NCBI GenBank assembly: GCA_021014325.1
Contig: CM037470.1
Location: 5,545,647-5,609,646 of the forward strand
DNA from: Plazaster borealis
Lineage: Eukaryota > Echinodermata > Asteroidea > Forcipulatida > Labidiasteridae
Length of the DNA stretch: 64,000 nt
Direction of reading: 5' to 3'
Shown piece by piece: positions 44,651 to 56,097 of the stretch. The translations under genes were made by a program, and so were the position numbers. Position 1 is the stretch's first letter. The number at the start of each line of letters is the position of its first letter. The notes below the pieces were generated by a model. It did no database searches. It had not been told where the DNA came from and saw only the letters and a list, made by a program, of their open reading frames with translations.

Positions 44651-46445
44651 GGTTTCTTTTAAATTATCACCGAATGCAGATTAGTCACAAGGCAGATTAG
44701 ATAGCATTTTACAAAGCGTGTCTTGGTCTCAAATTTTATTCAACCTGCTCTCTAGGCATATGTTTTGTGTTTTTTAATCAAGACACACGGATTATTAACA
44801 ACTTGGTTAACAACCTTTACGCGAAGAGGAACCATTTGTTATCAAGGACCAGAATCTTATACTTATACCAGCTTAACCAATTATGTATCTATTGCCTGAA
44901 ATCACGTACATACATCTCGATGCCATCTGTAACCTGTCTTCTTTTATTTAAAACAGACAAACGATTTAGTAAAATTTGATTAGAAACAACCGTACGCCTT
45001 TCTTTTCAAAATGTAAGGGTTGGCTTATATGTATATAAATATATATATATTGTTGCAACATAGCTTGCAAATTATAATTTTGTTTGCAACTCACATGACT
45101 TAGATCTGTAGACTGATGTCTATAATAATTATTTTTTAGTGCCCGAAATTCGTCTTCAATTGATGTACTCTCCACGAAGGCTGCAGAATCGATTGATAGG
45201 TGTCGTGCGTTCTAATTGTTCGACATCACTGGTGTTGTACAGGCCAGAGAGCCTTGTTATCAATTCGGCGTGGCGAAGGCATTTTTTGGGGATGTAAACA
45301 AACACAAATTTAGAGGCTACAATTTTACATGCGGTGGTTGATCGGGAATGGAGGCATTCGGACTGACATTATTTTTTCACAAAACAACTCTATGCCCTCA
45401 TTTATATTTTTTGCAATTGAAGTGCATTTCAAAAATTACGTATGCAGGTGGCGTAGCCAGATGGTGGGCAGGGAGGCTGAGCTCTACCCCCCCCCCCCCT
45501 GCCCCGCTCAGAACCCTTGCACCATTGCCCCTCCCCTAATGAGATCAGAAAAATGCACAACTGAATTATTCGATTATGTCTCTGCCCCCTATTTTGCGTA
45601 AATATGTTACTGGACTACTCGGTTCGAGTGGTCTTTAAAAGTAGGGATCTTGTAGTGAGCGCAAGTGTGCCCTCAATCTTACTTGAGCCTGATGCAACTT
45701 TCTTATTTGCATATTTACTGTAAAAACTTAAAGTTTGTATCCACTACCTTCAGACCTTTCTCTTTTCCATTTTAGCTTTGAGCAACAGACAGCACATTTA
45801 TTTTCTGTAGGTATTTCTTTCTTTTTGGTAGAGAGCATGGCCATGATCATGCTCCGAATATTTTTCTCATGGGAGGGAAATGTTCAAGAGCTCTCTATAT
45901 GAGTATTGTTTTGTGTTTAAATCATAATTTTATCAGAAAAAATATTGTAATAGTTGAATCGGGTATTGTCAACTTGTCTGTAGGCCTATATATAGCCAGC
46001 CTCGTGTTCATCTGTTGGCCTTCACATAAGTGACTATTTTGTGCTAATTGTGTGCCATTGATTGGAAGATTAAAATCAATTCGAATGCAGGAGATCATCT
46101 TATATTTTATAAGTCATTGTATTGATTTTGCTGTAGTATTTAATTGAATGCTTGTCCTTTTTAATTAGAGGGCCGGTCTCCTTCCAGTCTACATAAAATC
46201 ACACTACGCCATCGCAGTGGTGCAATTTAATGGATTTCCTAATTTTCTAGTTGAACAATTTCTCTGTGCATGAGATCTCTTAAACACACTGCGTCGTGGA
46301 CGACCGCTGCCGTACTTAATTAATAATTGGCTGAATAATAACGCATTCTACATCGAGAGTTCTGACAGTGACAACTGTACATTCAAACAGTTAGCTTCAA
46401 CCTTCTTGGGTACTTCAGGCTTCTGATCGTTTTTACCGTTTCATC
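44651..46445. other. Mostly noncoding flank ahead of copy C
   Basis: A TATA microsatellite is at about 45028-45050. A hAT-like end (CAGGTGGCGTAGCCAGATGG) with a C-run lies at 45445-45540. Bases 46140-46445 match the upstream flank of copy D (48430-48727), including TTGGCTGAATAATAA and the CTTCTGATCGTTT stretch before the ATG. Confidence 0.5.
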
Positions 46446-47333
46446 ATGAATTCCATTCAAACTGCCTTGTAGTGGGGCGGCTTAGCTGATTAATTGTGCA
46501 CTTTCCCATAAAAGCATGAAACTTGGCACATGGTTAGAGTAACACAATACAAACATTTTTAGTCCAGGGGCCACCGGAAATTGCACCCCGTATGGCGGCC
46601 ATCTTGGATTTCAAACTTTGTTGAACTCCAAGGCAGTTCTTACTATGATTTCAGTTCGGATACTCCTTCGTTCACAATTCCTATCAAAAAGCAAAGCAGT
46701 TGTAAGAGTTTTTACGATGATGACCAACACGAAAACGGCATCTACACCATCTACCCCTCTGGTTTGACTGCAGGCATCGAAGTGTACTGCGATATGGAGA
46801 CCGACGGAGGAGGCTGGATCGTGTTCCAGAGAAGACAAGATGGCTCTGTTGACTTTTACCGCAACTGGGCTGAATATCAGTCTGGTTTTGGCGATCTTTT
46901 GGGCGAATTTTGGTTGGGAAACAACAACCTCCGAGCACTTACTGACAACGGACAATGGCAACTGCTTGTTGAAATAGAAGATTGGGACGCTAAAAAGTTT
47001 TGGGCGGCTTATGGCGAGTTTGCTGTTTCCGGTAACCGGTATACTCTACAGATCGGTTCTTATGGTAGGGGAAGCACTGTCGATGATTCAATGCTTTATC
47101 ATGACGGCTATCCATTCACAACAAAGAATCAAGCCAATGACGTAGAAGACGATAACTGTGCAGTTAAACGAGAAGGTGCCTTGTGGTTCAAATCCTGTTT
47201 TCGAGCCCATCTTAATGGTAAATACTACGACCAGAGCGAAGTTGATTATGGAAAGGGAATTCAATGGGAAGACTACAGGGGCTATTACTATTCCCTGAAG
47301 AAATGCAGCATGAAAATAAAGGCAACCCCATGA
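46446..47333 (+). pseudogene. PAN-fibrinogen copy C, PAN half replaced by unrelated DNA
   Basis: The promoter flank and first eight codons (MNSIQTAL) match copy D, then a TAG stop follows at 46470-46472. Bases 46470-46611 are unrelated (including GTATGGCGGCCATCTTGGAT, a repeat-like word) and replace the signal peptide and PAN module. Homology resumes at 46612 with FVELQGSSYYDF and runs through the fibrinogen domain to the stop. In the calcium loop two aspartates are changed (KNQAND instead of KDQDND) and the conserved GAWWF is GALWF. A start at 46581 would give a 250-residue protein with no signal peptide. Loss of secretion and of metal ligands argues for a pseudogene. Confidence 0.85.
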
Positions 47334-48727
47334 ACTATAAGAGGCACAACTATAACCTTATTTCAACTCTGGACGTGTTTAAAAATCACATAATCTACAC
47401 GTTCAAAAGCTATCAAAAGTATTGCAACGAGAAAAACATCGTCACATGTATGTTTTTTTGTTTAAAGATAAAATATACTCTCGAGTGTTTATTGTTTATA
47501 AATGCGGGACTGATTATATAAGAAGGGGAGAAATTTCTCAAAATTCAGCGCAACTTGTCTTTGCAGATTGCAGGTGTAGAAAAGTATTTGCAACCCCAGC
47601 AATCTGTAAAGTTTGACCGAACAATTAAAAGTCCAACGAAAAAGCTGTTATTTATTTGATCCTTGAAAGCTTACAAAAAATTGTCGGCTTCAAATACCCT
47701 GAAGGTGGAACAAAAGAGGAAGAGAAAAGCATCAGATCAATTTTATTTTCAAATCCATTTATTCGATACTCAACAATGTCGGTAAACAAAATATATAGGT
47801 ATACTTAAGAAATAACGTATATGCTATACGTGGTTTACAAGGGAACCAAACTCAGTGTTGTTAATCAATGAAGATTAAACAACACACAAACCTGTATTGT
47901 CCAATTTCCTGTTTTCTGTTATGCCTGTTTTCAGTTATTAGAAAATCACAATACACCAACGGTGTGATGCCTTTCACGAGATTTCCTCATTTCCAGTTGA
48001 ACAATTTCTTTGTGCATTTATTAATGATAATTGTACAAACACTGTTGTGTGGTGGACGACTGCTACTGGAATAATTGTTCATATTCTTTTCACAGTAACA
48101 ACGTACTGCGCAAACAAACAATTACACACTTACAACCAACAAAATTGTTAAAGTCAAATTCAATTAACTGTCCTTCGGTAAAGCTGATCTTTAATCCTCG
48201 AACAAAAAATACCCTGATGGTTAAAGAAAAATTGAGGTAGAGAAAAGCATCAGATTAACCTTAATTTAAAATCCATTTATTTGATATTCAACCATGACGG
48301 TAAACAAAATATAGAGATATACTTAAGAAATACAGTGTGGTTGCGGAATCCAACCTGAGTTTTTTAACCAATGGAGATTAAACAATACACAAGCCTGTAG
48401 TGTCCAATTTACTGATTTCTATTGAAAGTGTTTTAAGGTATTATAAAATCACAATAAACTACCGCTGTGGTGCCATTCACGAGATTTCCTAGTTTTTCCG
48501 GTTGAAAAGTTTCTTTGTACATTGATTAATTATACAAACACTGCGTCACTGCGATTACTGCGATTAATTACAAACACTGCGTCATCGACGACCGCTATAC
48601 TTAATATTGTTGGCTGAATAATAATGCATTCAACATCGTCAGTTCTGTCAGTGATGAGAGTGAATTCAAGCAGTTAGCATCATCATATTGCGTTCAGTAA
48701 GGCTTCTGATCGTTTCACCATTTCATC
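47334..48727. other. Duplicated flank between copies C and D
   Basis: Bases 47334-47640 recur at 50307-50600 after copy E. Bases 47641-48170 and 48180-48620 are tandem versions of one another (GAGAAAAGCATCAGAT, CGGTAAACAAAATATA, CACGAGATTTCCT). No gene is visible apart from the promoter flank of D. Confidence 0.7.
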
Positions 48728-49710
48728 ATGAATTCCGTTCAAGCTGCCTTGTTTATGGTTTACTTTGCACAGTATTGTCATTGTCACTGTGGCTTAGATC
48801 AAACTAAGACATATCACTTGGCTACAAACCGAGTTTTACTGAACCATGTCTTCAAGTGGAAGACGGTAAGTTCTCCTGTGGTATGCGGGCGAGACTGCTC
48901 TATGGATCCACAGTGTGCATCCTTCAATTATCGAGAGAACTCTGACATCTGTGAATTAAGTAATGCCACCAGGGATCGCATGAACACAGACTTTGTTGAA
49001 CTCCAAGGCAGTTCTACTATGATTTCAGTTTGGATACTCCTTCGTTCTCAATTGCTATGAAAAGGTACAGCAGTTGTAAGAGTTTGTACGATGATGGCCA
49101 ACGCGAAAACGGCATCTACACCATCTACCCCTCTGGTTTGACTGCAGGCATCAAAGTGTACTGCGATATGGAGACCGACGGGGGAGGCTGGATCGTGTTC
49201 CAGAGAAGACAAGATGGCTCTGTTGACTTTTACCGCAACTGGGCTGAATATCAGTCTGGTTTTGGCGATCTTTTGGGCGAATTCTGGTTGGGAAACAACA
49301 ACCTCCGAGCACTTACTGACAACGGACAATGGCAACTGCTTGTTGAAATGGAAGATTGGGACGCTGAAAAGTTTTGGGCGGCCTATGGCGAGTTTGCTGT
49401 TTCCGGTGACCAGTATACTCTACAGAACGGTTCATATGACAGGGAAAGCACTGTCGATGATTCAATGCTTTATCATAACGGCTCTCTATTCACAACAAAG
49501 GATCAAGACAATGACGTAGAACACGATAACTGTGCAGTTAAACGAGAAGGTGCCTGGTGGTTCAAATCCTGTTTTAAAGCCCATCTTAATGGTAAATACT
49601 ACAACCACAGCAAAGTTGATAGTTCAAAGGGAATTCAGTGGAAAGCAATCACCGGTGACTTTGACTATTCGTTGAAGAGTTGCGTCATGAAAATCAGGGA
49701 AGTGTTTTAA
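48728..49710 (+). pseudogene. PAN-fibrinogen copy D with a one-base frameshift
   Basis: ATG 48728 opens a signal peptide (MNSVQAALFMVYFAQYCHCH), a C-x-C-x-C cluster and a complete PAN-like module (VVCGRDCSMDPQCASFNYRE). In the spacer, copies B and C read GTTCTTACTATG but D reads GTTCTACTATG at 49011-49021, one T fewer. The first frame then stops at 49060. The fibrinogen domain continues intact in another frame to 49710, with GGGWIVFQRRQDGS, the KDQDND calcium loop and EGAWWFKSCFKAHLNG. AATAAA follows at 49726-49731. It is a very young pseudogene or a sequencing error, since the rest is undamaged. Confidence 0.85.
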
Positions 49711-50085
49711 TTTTGTTTTCTTGCAAATAAAATATCTGAAACTAAAGTTTATAATAACGAGTTGAAATTGTGTTTGGCATTACTGAAAAACATAACTAAA
49801 ACTGGATATGTAGCAAACAAAAAAGGCAATTGTGCTTTAATTTTTTCTTTTAAATTTAACACATAGATGAGATTAATCGATTAATGTAAGGTTACGCTGT
49901 GTAAATACCTCAAGATACATTTTTATTTAAGCCTATCTCCTTAAGATAGCAGAAATGCCTTGAGTGCATAAATAATAACACTGGTGTACTAGATTTCTCA
50001 AATTGATACAAATTATCTATCCCCGAAAGGAACAATTATATAAAACTGAGAAATTATACTTCGACAAGATTATTTGAAATTATAA
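49711..50085. other. 3' flank of copy D, shared with copy F
   Basis: It matches 57360-57620 inverted (TAGCAAACAAAA, CACATAGATGAGATTA-TCG, GCAGAAATGCCTTGAGTGCA). A poly(A) signal lies at 49726-49731. No gene is visible. Confidence 0.65.
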
Positions 50086-50306
50086 CTGCTTGTTGAAATG
50101 GAAGATTGGGACGCAATGGCAATAAATACTGTGCAGTTAGCGTAGAAGGTGCATGGTGGTTCGAATCCTGTTTTCGAGCCCATCTTAATGGTAAATACTA
50201 CGACCAGAGCGAAGTTGATTATGGAAAGGGAATTCAATGGGAAGACTACAGGGGCTATTACTATTCCCTGAAGAAATGCAGCATGAAAATAAAGGCAACC
50301 CCATGA
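50086..50306 (+). pseudogene. PAN-fibrinogen copy E, C-terminal remnant
   Basis: Only the stretch LLVEMEDWDA and then, after an internal deletion of most of the calcium-loop region, YCAVSVEGAWWFESCFRAHL through KCSMKIKATP survive. The deletion leaves the two parts in different frames. The C-terminal part is nearly the same as copy C (DYGKGIQWEDYRGYYYSLKK), as is the 3' flank, so E derives from a C-like copy. No start or signal peptide. Confidence 0.85.
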
Positions 50307-51622
50307 ACTAAAAGTGTCACTACTATAACATTATTTCAACTCTGGACGTGTTTAAAAATCACATAATCTACACGTTCAAAAGCTGTCAAAAGTTTTGCAA
50401 CGAGAAAAACATCGTCACATGTATGCTTTTTTGTTTAAAGATAAAATAATTATACTCTCGAGTTTGATTGTTTATAAATGCAGGACTGATTATATAAGAA
50501 GGGGAGAAATTTCTCAAAATTCAGCGCAACTTGTCATTGCAGGTGTAGAAAAGTATTTGCAGCCACAGCAATCTGTAAAATTTGACCGAACAATTAAATG
50601 TCCAACGAAAAAGCTGGGTTTTTATCCTTGCAAGCTTAAAATAAGTTGTCGGCTTAAAATACCCAGAACAAATCTCATAAAATATAATATTGCTCCTTAA
50701 GATAGCAAAAATGCTTTGAGTGCATATAACAATACTGTACTAGTTTTCTCAAAAAGAAGAAAGAAACTATCTCACAGTATTCGTCTGTAGAACTGAAACA
50801 AGGTATGTCGACAACACTTTTCGTTACGTACTTCTTCTTTGCACAAGGCGATATCTGAATAACGGTTTCACATAAAATACACTGAATTGGTGTTTTCATT
50901 AAATACTAAACACAGAAATTATCACAAGGCAGCTGTAGAACGATTATAGCTTCTGATTTAATGCAATGAAATCTTGCTTGCCATAATCTCGGCAAGATAT
51001 CATAAAACACGGAAGCTTGCAACCAGACATCTTACAATGGAAGTAAGACCATTATGAAAATACGTTTTTTGTTGTTATTTTCGAACAGGAAAGTAACCAA
51101 CGAATGAAAGTTAATTTACAAACACTTCATTTTAGAGATACTAACAATACTATTCTTTTTCTTTAAATAAGTGGCTGAAAATTTATTAAAAAGTATTATG
51201 AAAGTGGAAATGTGAAAAACTGTGAAAATAGTAAAAGTGAAATTCGTCTTGCGGCACGCTCTTATTGAAATGTTACGTCATGTATAGCAAAGTAATACTG
51301 GTTTTATTTAGATGTAAAATATATAAAATAAAAAATATTTAATGAATAAAAGTAAAATTATTTAGTATCTGCAAGTTAGTAAAAAGGAAATGCGTCTTGC
51401 GTCACGCTTTTTGTTTTTGTATGTGAACGTCCACACATCGAGACTAGCATCAACGTAGCACAATAATTTGGGGTTTGTGATTAATTATAAAGGTCTGAAC
51501 TTGACTTAAGAAATTGTTTTGCAAAATTTGGCTTCAGTTATAAATTATTATTTGTGTTGTGTAATATTTTAAGCTTTGTCATTTTAAATCGCAAGATTGC
51601 GTAATTCTTTTGGTCGCAACAT
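50307..51622. other. Flank after copy E, no gene
   Basis: Bases 50307-50660 match 47334-47700. Bases 50930-51622 match the flank after copy B (39500-39605 and 41440-41900). No coding signal was found. Confidence 0.6.
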
Positions 51623-51769
51623 GAGACCTTTGAGCGCTATGTGGCAAAACCATCCAAGGTAACTTTCCATTGTTTACGCAGTTCATAAGCAGCATGTGCA
51701 TAATTTCGAGAATGGTGGATATACTTGATAAGTCTGCTGCCACCTAGCGTCCCCAAAAGTCTCTCAAGG
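51623..51769. mobile_element. GCTAGGTGGCAGCAG-type hairpin element
   Basis: A degraded left arm AGACCTTTGAGCGCTATGTG faces the right arm AAGTCTGCTGCCACCTAGCG and CCCCAAAAGTCT. Complete sister copies are at 53949-54098, 54806-54962, 61376-61523 and 63494-63670. Confidence 0.65.
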
Positions 51770-52129
51770 TTAATATTAAAAAAAATAGTTACTAAAAAGA
51801 AGATGCACCCAATGCAAATGCAAACATTTTTCAATGTTGAACAAAATGTTAGTTAGAAATTGATCTTATTGTATGTGAACATTAATCGAAATGCGGAATA
51901 AAATATTAGTTGAAAATAACGTTTGTTGGTATAAAGTGATTACATTTATTGCATGGCCTAATTCATGGAATCATTAATCCCTAAATTGACTGTTTTTGGT
52001 GTGGAACTGCTTCTTGTAAGGTATTTTTTGAAATCTTTGTATTTCCGCGGTGGTCTACCGGACTGGTTTGCAACGTACTAGCCACCTGGGTGAGTCGGTT
52101 CATTTGGGGAAGTTTTATTAAAGGAATCA

Positions 52130-52662
52130 GGGGTGGGCTCACACCGGGGGGGGGGGGGCAAACAGCACCGCCATCACGGGTCCGTTTCAGCGGCCGACTT
52201 CATGCAAGCATTTCAATAAAATGATGCACTGTTTGCCATGACCTCGGCCAGCCGCAAGCCACCCTAGCCCCCACTGCCAGACCCTGCTCAGGGTCGGTCC
52301 TGGGCAGTACCCGGCAGCCACGAGGTACCACACACGGTGAGCTGTGCTCCGCCGTCCCCGCCTGGGTTGAGCATCCGCCCATCGATGGCCTTTGCCTCGG
52401 AAATGGATGCTCAGGCGGACCCGTCGAACCAGCCCACCCGTCGAACCAGTTCGACATGGGAGACTCTGCTGATGGGGACGGGGACGAGGCGGCAAAGCTG
52501 CATGGGCTTTCTATTTCCGAAACCAACCTGCGGCTGGTGCAATGGGATGTTATCCATATCCATCAACAACCCAGGCCGGAGGAGCCCGCCGCTGGAGAGC
52601 ATGGTACATTTTTACGCCCCCCCCCCCCCAGTTTGGAAAATCCTGGATCCGCCCCTGGATTA
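52130..52662. mobile_element. GC-rich insertion with hAT-like right end
   Basis: It runs from CAGGGGTGGGCTCACACC and a G-run (52148-52158) to AAAATCCTGGATCCGCCCCTG, the end sequence also seen at 59240-59429. Base composition jumps to GC-rich within these limits and drops outside. Open frames on both strands have no recognisable domain. Confidence 0.5.
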
Positions 52663-52829
52663 TTCCGCGATCCTGACAGATTTACTGACAACGGCTTTTC
52701 CCTGTCTGGATCTTGGTCCCCGCACCGTCGGTTATACAGTCTATATTCTCCCTGACCATCGACCGCCCGCCTGTCGCCCTTTTTGCCACGGCTCTAAACA
52801 ACCGCTTCCCGATCTACTACGGTACTAGA

Positions 52830-53085
52830 GGGCGTACGATCTCAACACTTGTCCCTTCGTGCTGGGACCTTTTCCAGGTGCTAACGGACTTTTCGAATGT
52901 GCCCATTCGAACCTCTTGCTGATGCGTCACTCTTACAGCTGACTCTTAAGGTAGCTTATCTTTTGGCGGTCGCCACCTCCAGACGCCGTTGCAAACACCA
53001 TCACTATCGCCGGAGCCGGGCCATTTGTTGGGAACCTGCCGGGGTCCGGCTGGTCCCTAGAGCGGGTTTCCTTTTCAAGAATCAA
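52830..53085 (+). pseudogene. DIRS-type tyrosine recombinase fragment, frameshifted
   Basis: One frame reads CPSCWDLFQVLTDFSN and, after a shift near 52900, another continues PFEPLADASLLQLTLKVAYL and LAVATSRRRC, then GVRLVPRAGFLFKNQ. This is the order of DIRS/Ngaro recombinases around catalytic arginine I (normally R-R-S-E, here RRRCK, so the box itself is damaged). The catalytic His/Arg and Tyr boxes are absent. Confidence 0.72.
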
Positions 53086-53089
53086 CTAC

Positions 53090-53402
53090 TATTTCGTTGT
53101 CTCGAAATAAAACATCGTTGCCTTGAAATAATATTTTAAGGAAAGAACTAATATTTTGAGGAACGAAATAATATTCGAGGGAATGAAATAATGTGTCGAT
53201 GGAACAAAAACATGTAATTTTATTAAGGAAAAAAAATAATATTTTGAGGAACGAAATGATTTTGAGGGAACGAAATAATATTTCGAGGGACAGAAATACT
53301 TTTTTTAAGGGGACGAAATAATATTCGAGGGAAAGAATTAATATTTTGAGGAACGAAATAATACTAGAGGGAATGAAATAATGTTTCGAGGGAACAAAAT
53401 AT
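53090..53402. repeat. Degenerate short tandem array of GAACGAAATAATATTTT words
   Basis: About a dozen imperfect units of 20-27 bases, with GAGGGAA-GAAATAATATT and GAGGAACGAAATAATA variants. A small inverted patch of the same words is at 24440-24545. Confidence 0.75.
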
Positions 53403-53948
53403 GTTTTTATTTGTTGTATCTTTTCATTTTTCTTAAATAGTTCCTTTTATTAATTCAACCCTTTCATTGTAACAATTATGCGCCAAGTTGAATGTGCCCG
53501 CGCTCCGTGTTGCGTTTATTTTTTCAAACAGACATTAATTACACGATTCGAACTTCACGTGCGCTTCTCATGCTGTGCGTCAAGTGTGATTACCAAGTTG
53601 CAGTTCGAAATAAACAGCGCACCATGGCGCACGAGGCAGATCCAACATGGCACATACAGCGAAAGATTAATAATTATAGCTGCCTATGGCCCAGGTGGCA
53701 GAAGTAAAGAGAGATTGGAAACACTGTTAAAAACAGTTTCACAGCAAAACAGTCAACTGATTATCCCATGAATTAGGCCATGCAAGTTTCATCATTGTAA
53801 ATCAACGAACTTTAATATTTTAATATTTTATTCCTCATTTTTATCAGTTTGCAAATACAATAAGATAATGTTCTAAATTACATTTAAAGATATGATGCAC
53901 TTTTTTTTTAAATCAAATTTTTCAATTAACCAATAGTTAAAATACATT
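53403..53948. other. Noncoding stretch
   Basis: Overlapping open frames at 53478-53771 have no recognisable content and no gene is supported. Confidence 0.4.
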
Positions 53949-54098
53949 GAGAGACTTTTGGAGACGCTATAGGTGGCACCGGCAGCAGACTTATCAAGTG
54001 AGTGTACCGTTTTCGAAATTATGTGCATGCCCATGAACTACGTAAATAGTGGAAAGTTACCTGGAATTGTTCTGCCACATAGCGCTCAAAAGTCACCT
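53949..54098. mobile_element. GCTAGGTGGCAGCAG-type hairpin element
   Basis: The left GAGACTTTTGGAGACGCTAT and AGGTGGCACC arm and the right TTCTGCCACATAGCGCTC and AAAAGTCACC arm pair imperfectly. Confidence 0.6.
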
Positions 54099-54120
54099 AA
54101 TGCATGTTGCGACCAATATA

Positions 54121-54648
54121 AATACGTAATATTGCAATTTAAAATGACGAAGTTTCAAATAATACACAAACACAAAAGTAACTGTCTAAAATATTAAAGG
54201 CTAAAACTGATTTCTCACATTTTAAGGTACAACCAGGACATTTCCAATAATCACAGACTATCAAACCAATTTCTTTTTCAGACTCTAAACACGAAACAGA
54301 AATACGTAATATTGCAATTTAAAATGACGAAGTTTCAAATAATACACAAACACAAAAGTAACTTTCTAAAATAATTAAGGCTAAAACTGATTCCTCACAA
54401 CTTAAGGTATAACCAGGACATTTCCAATAATCACAGACTATCAAACCAATTTTTTTTCAGACTCTAAACACGAAACAGAAATACGTAATATTGCAATTTA
54501 AAATGACGAAGTTTCAAATAATACACAAACTCAAAAGTAACTTTCTAAAATAATAAAGGCTAAAACTGATTCCTCACAACTTAAGGTATAACCAGGACAT
54601 TTCCAATAATCACAGACTATCAAACCAATTTTTTCAGACTCTAAACAA
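54121..54648. repeat. Three tandem copies of a 180-bp unit
   Basis: AATACGTAATATTGCAATTT starts at 54121, 54301 and 54480, giving periods of 180 and 179. The third copy breaks off after CAGACTCTAAAC near 54648. Copies differ by single-base changes and T-run length (TTTCTTTTTC, TTTTTTTTC, TTTTTTC). Confidence 0.95.
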
Positions 54649-54805
54649 TTACATTTAAAATCATTACATGTATATAAGCAAGGTATATTTGGCAATAGTT
54701 TTTACTTTAAACAATAATTTACAGTACAGTTTACAGTTTACAGTTTACATGTGAACATGCTTACCCTTTCAGTTTTGGGAGGTTATTAACACAGAATGGA
54801 TAACG

Positions 54806-54962
54806 GGGACATTTGGGACGCTAGGTGGCAGCAGACTTACCAGGTAAATCCATTGTTCTCGGTAATGTGCGCAAGCTCAGAACTACGTACACAATAGAAG
54901 TTTACATGAATACCGCTACTTTGTCTACCTGCTGCCACCTAGTGTTCCAAAGTCTCCCATTG
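54806..54962. mobile_element. GCTAGGTGGCAGCAG-type hairpin element, complete
   Basis: The left GGGACGCTAGGTGGCAGCAG and ACTTACCAGGTAAA and the right CTGCTGCCACCTAGTGTTCC and AAAGTCTCCCAT are inverted, with GCGCAAGCTCAGAACTACGT in the loop. Confidence 0.78.
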
Positions 54963-56097
54963 ACAGTTATCAATAAGAACCACTTTTTTGATCGCAATTT
55001 TTTTGAAGTCAAGTTCAGACCTTTATAATTATCTACAAACTCTTAAAACAAAGCTGTCCGATGATTGAGATCTAATGAAATTGTTGAAGCCAGTATTTGA
55101 CGTGGTTTATCAACCCATGACGTTACATTTCAATACGATTACAAAGAGCGTGACACAAGACGATTTTTCACTTTTACTATATACTCACTTTAATTTGCAC
55201 ATTTTCACTTTAGTTATACTTTTCAATCTAATTTCAGCAATTTTGTCTTTCAAGAGAAAGAACAGTGTTATTATTATCTCTCTTTGAAAATTAATTGTCA
55301 TCTTCCGGTGGTTACATTTTTTTTTGAAAATAACAAAACCGTACTTTCATAATGGCCTCATCAATATTGCGGAAATCAAAATAACCAACAGCAACTCAGG
55401 GAGGTGCTAATGCCAATTTTTCTACTTAGACAATTAATTTAGACGGAAATAATTCTCTGGTAGAGCTGGAACTGGTATGAACTTTACAGTGAACTTCCAG
55501 GTCGAAATTGACAATTGGTCTTTCGAAAATTACGATCCGCTACTTTGTCTTTAAACATAAAATCATTAAAGAAATATGAATTTCTTTAAATATGTATCTT
55601 TTTTCTTCGAATTATTAGGCTATGCTGAAGTTGTATTTAATATTGCCAATAAAATGTTTACGTTTTCCTTGCATGTTTTTGAAACTTGTCGAAGAGATTT
55701 TTGATTCATGTTCTGTAGTGCAACTGCTGAAACGTATTTTGGATAGGTTGCCATACCTTAAACTATCATTTCTGAATAGATAAAAAAAATACCAGCAAGA
55801 GAAAAAGAGAATAACTTTTGATGTCTTAATATTTACCATCACAGTCTTACCAAAAGAACACATTATTTTAGTTAGTATTTACAAGCGTAAATGCTACGGA
55901 CATCATAGTTTTAATTTTCCTGTAAATACTACTTTTGATGTGGATTACAATTGTTTTACAATTATCTACAATTAATACCCTGCCCAAACCATTTCCATGG
56001 TTGCCCAATTGATGCTGGAGTAAAACCTCATCACTTTGTGGAGTGAAATCGAATAAATTGAACGTCAGATTTGGCTAAACACTTTTTTCATATACCC
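54963..56097. other. Far 3' flank of copy F (inverted), no gene
   Basis: Matches 39700-41900 in inverted order. Open frames such as 55075-55287 and 55615-55863 have no recognisable content. Confidence 0.6.

Noticed and set aside
52337..52828. 163-codon frame as a gene
   Set aside because: It crosses the boundary between a GC-rich insertion and the tyrosine recombinase relic. Composition is proline-rich without a domain.
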